Shown one piece after another: positions 54,671 through 64,000 of a DNA stretch of 64,000 nucleotides. The DNA is from Serinus canaria (Eukaryota > Chordata > Aves > Passeriformes > Fringillidae). Within the stretch, counting starts at the first letter, position 1. Each line of letters begins with the position of its first letter. A program made the position numbers and the translations under genes. The stretch covers positions 13,703,501 to 13,767,500 of the forward strand of contig NC_066333.1 in assembly GCF_022539315.1 (NCBI RefSeq). Reading direction: 5' to 3'. The notes below the pieces were generated by a model, which saw only the letters and a program-made list of their open reading frames with translations, was not told the DNA's origin and did no database searches.

Positions 54671-57600
54671 AGCTGCCAGGGCAGGGCTGGAGCTGCTTCC
54701 TGCTGCCCCGGGGCTTGGCTGGAGCCCAGCACCGCTGTTTGGGTGAGGGAAGGAGCTGCTCTGCCCCAGACCACTCCTCTGGCTGTATCAGGGCTCTGCT
54801 CTGGCTGTTGACACAGTGCTGATGTCAGGAAACATGACACAGAGGGCAGGGGACCATTTTCACTTGCAGTCTAATCTGGCTGCAGTTTCCCAGTCAGTGT
54901 AATCCAATCATAAATTACGTGTATATTGATTATTTGCTTTGTTCTTGCACATTTTACAGCAACTACTGTGCTGCTTTGTTTAATTACACAAATGTTTTTG
55001 TGAGCTTTGGATTGAAAATTTAAAGATGGTTCTTGATTTAATTTAAATGGTAACTGCTCATTCATTAATCATGCTTCTATTTCCAAAATTATTTTTATTC
55101 TGGGATTGTTCATGGTTAGCTACAATCTAGATGAGGATTATTTTGGAATTGTAGAGCATATTCATGCAGCCATTTTTCCTGATCACTGAGGTGTGGATAT
55201 CATGGTGTAAGCAAATAATATCCTTTGTGCTTCAATGATCTCCAGTCTGGATTTCAAATTTCTGCAAGATGTGCAGGCTTTATTGCATTTCACACCAAAA
55301 TCTTTTAAAATAGCCCTGAACAAGCCCGGCTCTCACACTGAGGATGTGTATTGAATATTGATTTAACTGCCCATGTTGTGTGCATATAAACATTTATCTG
55401 TGGAGGTCTTGAACAGTCACAAAAGATACTGTCTAAGATGGCAGGAGGTGTGCAAGCCTAATTCTGGAGCTATGAGTGTCTCTAATTCAAGATTTCTTGT
55501 GCCCTAGAGAATGATCACGATTTCAGAGTGCTTTTCAGAATGCAACAGAGGTTGCCAGAGTTGATGTGGCCTTTATCATGTGTGTTGAAAAGATCCCTTA
55601 GAAAACATTCAACTACAGCTGCCAGCATTCTTTAACATACCTCAGCCTATATCATCAAAATCAGAAAATCCACCAGGAGTTCCCAGCAGAGCCTAGGGAA
55701 GCAGATTATTCATCAGAACAGAAATAAGGAATTGTGGTTCCCAGAGCAATCAAAATATGCCCATTTTGTATTTCAGATTGGGGCACAGAGGTGCCACAGT
55801 GCCCAGGACTCCTCCTGCTGAACCGAAGTTGATGAGGAAACAGTTAATTCCTGCTCAGTTTTGCAGTGAGTGTCCACACCCACCAGATGGAGCTTCGGGC
55901 TCCAGTGGAAAATTCCAGAAATTGAGCAAGAATGAGAAGTGTGTGAATGACTTAGGAGATCCATGTCTGCAGGACTGCAAAAGGTGGTTTTATAGCCTTT
56001 AAATAAAGAATGAATGGAGACTGAGGCCTATCAGCCTTACTGATTCCTTTCACTACAACTGCCTTCCATAGTTCTTCCTTGGATGGGAAGTTGGGAGTTC
56101 TTAATGCAAGAGTCAAGCTGAGGCTAGGCAGCAAGCCCAAACAAAAAGGTATAAACCAGAGTTTCATAAACCTTTGCTGAAAATTGCCTGTAACTACTGA
56201 AACAGGATGTTAAACGTTTTTAGTCTCAGAATTTCCTCCCAAGGATAAGGTGGGGTTTTCTTTAGTACCACATTTTAGATGGACTTCTCTCCTGAGGCCA
56301 TGTTTGTATAGGATACTCTGAGAAGTGGTGTGAAATGGTCCTGTTGTTTTGACACACAACTTGAAACTGGTTTTGGAAGTTGCTGATCTAACCTTTGAAG
56401 TGGTTTTTAATATTTTTAAATCCTTGGCTTAACAAACTGCCTGTTTGCCTGTGAGGGAGACCTGCAGTGTGTCCTGTGCACAGCATGGCTCAGGTCTTAC
56501 AGTGCTTTGTCCAGCTAGCAGCTTGCAGCTGGGGATTTCCTTCAGTTTGATAACCTCAGCTTTAGAGCTGGGGTTTTCAGAGGGTGTCATTTAGAGTTTG
56601 TGTTGATTCCTCTTTCATGTGCCCAGTCCTGTTTTGGGTACACACCCGAGCGGGAGGGCTGGGGCTCATTCAGCAGGTGCTGGCGCTGCACCCCAAATCC
56701 CTGCTGGAGCTGAGCTGTGAGCAGCTGGAGGCCCACCCTGCTCCTGGGCAGGAGCTTCCTGCTGCAGGTGGGCCAGGCTGAGGAGCTGCTCTCAGCTGAA
56801 GTGTCCCTGTTACAAAACAGGCTCCCTCTGGGATTACAGCGGATTGCAAAGGAGCCCTCGGTTGTCTGGCATTTCAGATGTGCTGCTGAACTGCAAATCT
56901 CATTACCCTCACAGGAGTGTGGGTGCACAGCCCTCGCAAAACTAGCCCAGAAATGCTTAAATAAGGAGGAAAGGGAAGAGTCCCAGGGAAGAAAGTGAAA
57001 ATGCTCAATGTCAGCCAGTGAGAGGTGTGTTAGAAGAGTCTCATCAATCACTCTCTCTGTTCAGGGAGCAGAGAGAGTTAATCGCAGCTCTTACTTTCAG
57101 GAAGGCTCTCAGTAGTTTCTGTTCTCCCAAATTCTCTCTTCTCTCTGATACTTCTATTCCTTTTCTCTGATATGTTTTTTTCTGGTACTTCTATTCCAAT
57201 TGCTCACTCTTCCCTGAGATAACCCTTGTGCTTCCCGTCTGTCACGGTTCCTTGCTCAGCTGTCCTGGAATTGTCAGGTCTCAGGGACAGGCCATCCCTG
57301 TCCTCGTGTGAATATAGAATATTCTACACCATCACACCACAGAGCATCATTTAACCTGCATACACAGAGAGGCAGCTTTTCTGTTGCTGTGGGAACCACA
57401 GTTTCATTTTCTTGCATATTTTCCCTGTATTTTAAGAGATTTCACTCAGTGTTGCACTACCAGCCTTCCCTGCAAATCTATTTCATGGCTGGCTTCTAGA
57501 GCAGGCTATGAAAGGCAGTTTGCAGGGCAAATTGTTAAAAGTTACCTTGTTTCAAAAGCAGTTGGAGTAGGGAAATAAAATACACAGTATCAAGAAACCA

Positions 57601-60600
57601 AGTCTTGTTTCGTCTTGCCCAGGAGTACCGAGCTGCTGCCAGCTCTGATGTATGATTCTGTCTTGGGCTGTTAGGTATAAACCAGTAACTTCTTCAGCTT
57701 GAAATGCTGGCAAAATACTGGCTAAAATCAAAGACATTTGGATGACATAACATAGCATGCCAGATGCTTGGGAATCCTTGTCAGCAGCACAGCACAGGGA
57801 AATGATCCTCAGTGTTTGGGAGACCCAGCATGGGATGAAGTACTTCCCTGAGCTCAGTATCATCAGCTTGATGCAGTAATTGCCACTGATCTGCTCTCGA
57901 GGCTGATGGGTCCTCACCCAGAAGTGTGTTTGCTGCAGGGAGGACTCTCTGGGAGAGAGTTCATTTGGACTTGCTAGACACACAGGGACACAAAGTCTGC
58001 CCTCTGGTCAGAAAATGATCCAGTGTGAAACAAAATAACCCATCTTTGTGTGGCTGAGGGTATGGGTGACACTCTTGTTAAATAAAGCACATGCAATATT
58101 CCAGTATTCCAGTATTCAGGTTTGCTGCTGTGTGAAGTATTTAAAGAATGTTGTCTTTTTTAATTTCTTAAAATGTTGTTGTGTCTTGTCTTGGAAGTGT
58201 ACTTGCCAAAGAAAAGCACTCTGTACTTCAGGCTGTTCTTTCTGAGTAATCAAGAGATTAAAGTCTAACAATTTATGTTGCCTTATTCCCTGGCAGAGTA
58301 ATTATTAATGACTCAACAAGTTTTGCTTTTATAAACTTTAGATTTGGTAGTTTCAGATTTTATGGTTCTAATGTTACCTGTTGTGTATCCAATATGTGCA
58401 AGACTGACTTTCTGTCCGTGCCTGATGTCAGTTGAAGAGGGATCAGTCTTCCAACAAAGTGTGATCATTTACATGCCATTTCCCCAAACTCCCCATCCTC
58501 TGCCAGTTTTAATCTGAGTTTTTACCAGAGGAATGTGTGTCCCCAGGGCTGTGGCTGAAGCCCAAGTCACCTTTTTGATGTCCCTTTGTCTTGTAAAGGA
58601 GGGACTTGTTTGTATGGGAACCTCTCAGGAAGTGTCCAAGGATGCTGGCCCGTGTCCCTGAGGTGCCCAGGTGCAGCTGTGCTGTGCTGCTGATGGCTCA
58701 GGTGAGGTGCTCATGGGGATGAGCCACAGCACTGCAGAGGGGGGATGGAGTGTGAGGAGGAGCATTCCCAGCCTCTGCACTGCTGGGTTTCTGGCCTGGG
58801 TACCTGAGCTGAAATCTGAGCACTGCAGAGTCCCCCAGCAGAATCGGTTGTTGGAGCACAAACCTGCTCAGACTTGCTGCAGCACAGCTGCCCTGCAGCC
58901 CCAGCCCAGGCTGCGGTTTGTACCTGCCGATGTGACAGTGCCCTTATCACACCTCTTATCTCTTGTCTCTGCTCTCTGTTTTGTCCAGCAGGAAATGAGC
59001 CTTCCTCTGTGCCCGGGCTTTGGGCTTCCCCAGGGGGTGTAACAGAGCCCTGAGGGGGCCTTCTGCAAGGAGAATTGGCTTTGGAGGCTTGTGCTTGAAA
59101 CTTGTCCAATGAGTCTGAGACGCCCAAGCACCATTAATTTTGGAGGTAAATGCCTCGTCAGAAGTACTGCAGAGATGGGGAGGAGTAAAGATTTTAAGTT
59201 GCCAAAGTATGGGCAAAATGGGATAGTTTTGACTGTTCATTTCTGAGGTTTGGACATGTTGAACTTAAAGGAACACCAACTTGGATTGTAGAAAAATTGA
59301 GAGGTTGGGGGGCTTTGGGTTAAATCACTCTGGCAGCTTCACTGCAGATTAATTGGTTTCCTGGTTTAAAATTCTCCCTCTTCTGTCGGTTTAAAGCCAT
59401 CAGAGGTGAAAGTGAAAGGTAGTTTATACTGCAAAAGAGGTGATTCTGGAATGCTAAACAAACTGGAGGAAACACTCTGACTTGGGATAGGAAAGTTCAA
59501 AGAATTTAAGTTGGATGTACCTTTAAGTTATTCCTTGGGATATGACATTACTTATTTGAATCTCAAGTAAAATGTTTAATTTTGGAAATTCAGCTGAAAT
59601 GCTTTTTATTAAGGTATTTTCTATCATTTGTCTATAAATTGATCAAAGTGAGCTGTATAAAGGGAGGGGAGAATCCTGTGAAAAGATAAAACCAAAGGGG
59701 AAAAGCCCCCAACAGCAAACCAAACAGAAACAAATGAAAGAAAATATAACAACGACAGATTGAAATGTTGCTACTTGCCTTGGGTGGGGGAGGGAAAATC
59801 ATTTGCATGATGTGTTTCATGTTATTGTTATTGAAATTGAACCAGGTTACTGATAAAATTGTAATGATAATGTACATTTACAAAGTTAATGAGTTAAGTT
59901 TGCTCTAGTAAACAGCAGTAATGTCCTGGCACCCAGCCCACAGAGAACTGAAACTATGGTACAGATTTGCAGTGTCTGGGCTGCACTGAGGGTGCTGGGC
60001 TGATCCTGGGTTCCCGTTGCTTTTTGATTTTAATGCCAACTGTTACTGAGAAATATTTAATAACCAAACCCAGGCTGTCTGGTAGAGAGCTACCTACCCT
60101 TTTAATGAAGTCATTTTTAGCATAATCTGAATTTTATGTACTAATGTGTTACCACACTGCATGAATTTTTTTAATATGGTGTTTGACTCTGCTGCAGCCC
60201 TTCCGTTTTAGTATAATTATGGATATTAGGAAATTTGGGGTTGAATTATTGGAATGAAAGCCATGGGATCATGATACAGACCTAACAAAGGCAATAGATC
60301 AGAGTAGAAGGTTAAAGTGTGTGGGGTGGGATGTATTGTAGGGCAAAGGAACAGCTTTTAGAATAAGGGTTTGAAACATTGCTTTTTCTGTAGGAAAAAG
60401 ATGGAGTATTGCATGCTGGGAACAAGTGCTTTCCATAAGGTAGCTAAATTTTAAAAGTACATTTGTTTCATTTTGTTTTAGGCTTTGCTTAAGTATTGTA
60501 AAGCAGTAATTTTGTCCTTTCTGCAGTTTTCATTTTGATTAGACCTCTGCAAATCTTTCTTCAAAACCTAACAAAAACCCAACCAAAGAACTCAAACCTG

Positions 60601-61169
60601 ACCTACAACTGCAGTTTTCCTTTTCTGAAACATTGTTCAGTGTGTACAGAAAAATATATAAAGATTGTCAATAATGGTATAAATTCTTCCATGATTTCAA
60701 AATTGCAGGTACTAACACTTATACATTTGAAAATGTGCATGTGTTGGGTGACTACAGAGAAATGACCAAAAGTAAATGCAGTTTGTTAAATGTAGTCTCC
60801 ATTGATGCCTCTCTAGAAACAAAAAGCCCCAAGCTTCAAAACACCAACCCCAAGAAGCCCCACCCCTCAGGAATGCTGTCAGCAGAAACTCCAAGTAAAT
60901 AGTCTCATTTTTTTTCCCTTTGTTCCTGTGAATAGCAAGACATAACACACTTGGAGGAAGTCTGGGTAGATGAGTCAGGACTTATTTCATTAACTGCAGT
61001 TAAATGTTTTGGCCAGGTTTCCCCAGGAAACAAAGCTTACACAATTTTTCAGATTGTGGCTTGTCTCCTAATCCCCCTTCCCTCCTCCCAGCCAAGAGAG
61101 CCATTTTCACCCAAATTGGGTGGAGATGAAGGTCTGGAAGGAAAAATGAGCACCTTTAAGTTGGATTAA

Positions 61170-62000
61170 ATGTATCTCTCCAGGAAGAGAGGGGACTGGT
61201 TTGAAGGGCCCCAGGTTCCCTTCACGCCTCTGTCCACCCACAGCCTGTTCCTCAGAGGGAGCAGCAAAGCCAAGGGGCTGCCAGAGGCTCTGCGGGAGGA
61301 GGAGCTGCAGGGAGGGGACAGAATTGCCGCTGCCACTGCTCAGCTGGGGCTCCTGGGGTCACTGCCCCGTGCTGCTGAGGTGGCCCCTGGAGCTGGCCCG
61401 GCCTGGCCTGACCCACTCGGAGCGAGCTCAGGCTCAGGAGGGAAGAGGAGCAGCAGGGCATTGCCTGAGTGTGTGAAGCATGGAGCTCCAAGTGAGCTGT
61501 TGTGCCTGACTGAGTGCATGTACAGAGTGCATTATTCCATGGATACGATATTATTGCAGGTACAGCAGCAGCTCATGATGCCCCGTAAAGCTTTTCTTTC
61601 CCAGAAAGAAAAGCAGGCTCGTGCCAGGGAAAGGGATATGTTAAAAAAGAGGAGGAGGCGACAAGACTATCTCAAAAGAAGCGTGGAGCCGCAGAAAAAT
61701 ACAGAAACAATAAAATGGCACAGGGATGATGAGAAGAGGAGAGAAAATGAGCAAGTTAAGGACAAAGATATCAAGAAGCGGTGGAGACAGGATGAGAGAG
61801 AACGACGAAAGAATGTGGACGCTATGAATTGGCACAGGGAAGAGGAGAAGAGGGAAAATGAGCGAGGTAAGGACCAAGAAAGCCAAGAACCAGCAAAGAA
61901 AGGAGAGGGGGAAGGAGCAGGGAAAGGCTGCATCCCCCATCCAAGGAGGTGCCAGCAGAGTGATGTTTACATTACAGCTGGAGTTACTTGCTGTAAATAG
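61170..62000 (+). CDS. Unidentified open frame with K/R/E-rich repeats
   Basis: A 276-codon frame from an ATG at 61,170, with a more convincing internal start MPRKAFLSQKEKQ at 61,578 (140 residues). The first half looks non-coding in style. The second half has three to four degenerate 19-23 residue units built on an aromatic W followed by R-x-D/E-D/E-E: IKWHRDDEKRRENEQ, then KKRWRQDERERRKNVDAM, then NWHREEEKRENERGKDQE. Two units are 114 bp apart at DNA level and the reading frame is kept across small length changes, which suggests past coding selection. The repeat part could be an exon, with an acceptor TTATTGCAG ending at 61,559 and a strong donor GAG/GTAAGG at 61,866. It lies 1.7 kb upstream of the ADNP coding start on the same strand. 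It could be an ADNP-linked non-coding exon, a separate small gene or a decayed repeat-protein gene. The strongly basic, charged helix would suit nucleic-acid binding, but I do not recognise the family. Confidence 0.35.
   Translation: MYLSRKRGDWFEGPQVPFTPLSTHSLFLRGSSKAKGLPEALREEELQGGDRIAAATAQLGLLGSLPRAAEVAPGAGPAWPDPLGASSGSGGKRSSRALPECVKHGAPSELLCLTECMYRVHYSMDTILLQVQQQLMMPRKAFLSQKEKQARARERDMLKKRRRRQDYLKRSVEPQKNTETIKWHRDDEKRRENEQVKDKDIKKRWRQDERERRKNVDAMNWHREEEKRENERGKDQESQEPAKKGEGEGAGKGCIPHPRRCQQSDVYITAGVTCCK

Positions 62001-64000
<2,000 letters not shown>

Larger units (their letters stand above)
50721..61169 (+). other. ADNP: Probable ADNP 5' intron sequence, no exon supported
   Basis: AT-rich unique sequence with no recognised LINE and few repeats, namely a TATATA tract (52,905-52,937) and a GT-rich tract (54,603-54,670). 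Scattered possible splice sites exist, for example an acceptor near 55,778 after TTTTGTATTTCAG, but none is convincing as a 5' exon. A GC-richer patch lies at about 56.6-56.8 kb. Confidence 0.5.

Overview
The window is vertebrate nuclear DNA, almost certainly from a bird. Genes are split by GT–AG introns, CpG islands mark the promoters, and the only dispersed repeats I can recognise are CR1 LINE fragments, the usual avian retroposon. The gene order KCNG1 (+), MOCS3 (-), DPM1 (+), ADNP (+) matches human 20q13.13 read in the opposite orientation, so this is the avian counterpart of that block (chicken chromosome 20 from memory, not checked). Four genes are supported; all other long open frames are products of tandem repeats or GC-rich sequence.

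Layout. Bases 1 to about 16.5 kb are gene-poor flank that carries an unusual run of tandem arrays: a 0.6-kb GGAT array, a 0.3-kb GGACACTGGGAAT-type array, a 14-bp array with a CCCTGT tract, and a 44-bp array of 16 full units. A CpG island at 16.5-17.45 kb is the probable KCNG1 promoter. The KCNG1 coding region is two exons (21,896-23,913), giving a 509-residue electrically silent Kv6.1 subunit. From 23.9 to 35.8 kb there is no further gene. This stretch holds an 8-bp GGGATGCT array that grew out of the 3' tail of a CR1 element and, 250 bp further on, a 0.73-kb GGAGCA array. Intronless MOCS3 (35,829-37,418, minus) and nine-exon DPM1 (37,481-42,936, plus) lie head to head with 62 bp between their start codons. 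After a gene-free stretch, a large CpG island (48.84-50.7 kb) with ETS, YY1 and paired CACGTG motifs marks the ADNP promoter. The first ADNP coding exon (63,727-63,834, 36 codons) is near the right edge and the rest of the gene lies outside.

Function. The genes share a neighbourhood rather than a pathway. KCNG1 modifies Kv2 potassium channels. MOCS3 supplies sulfur for molybdopterin synthesis and tRNA thiolation. DPM1 makes dolichol-phosphate mannose for glycosylation. ADNP is a homeodomain zinc-finger chromatin regulator. The items most worth a second look are a 276-codon frame with degenerate K/R/E-rich repeats upstream of the ADNP start codon, the CR1-tail array with tandem quadruplex potential, the 44-bp array with nested inverted repeats, the enlarged acidic N-terminus of MOCS3, and a short upstream frame that overlaps the KCNG1 start codon.
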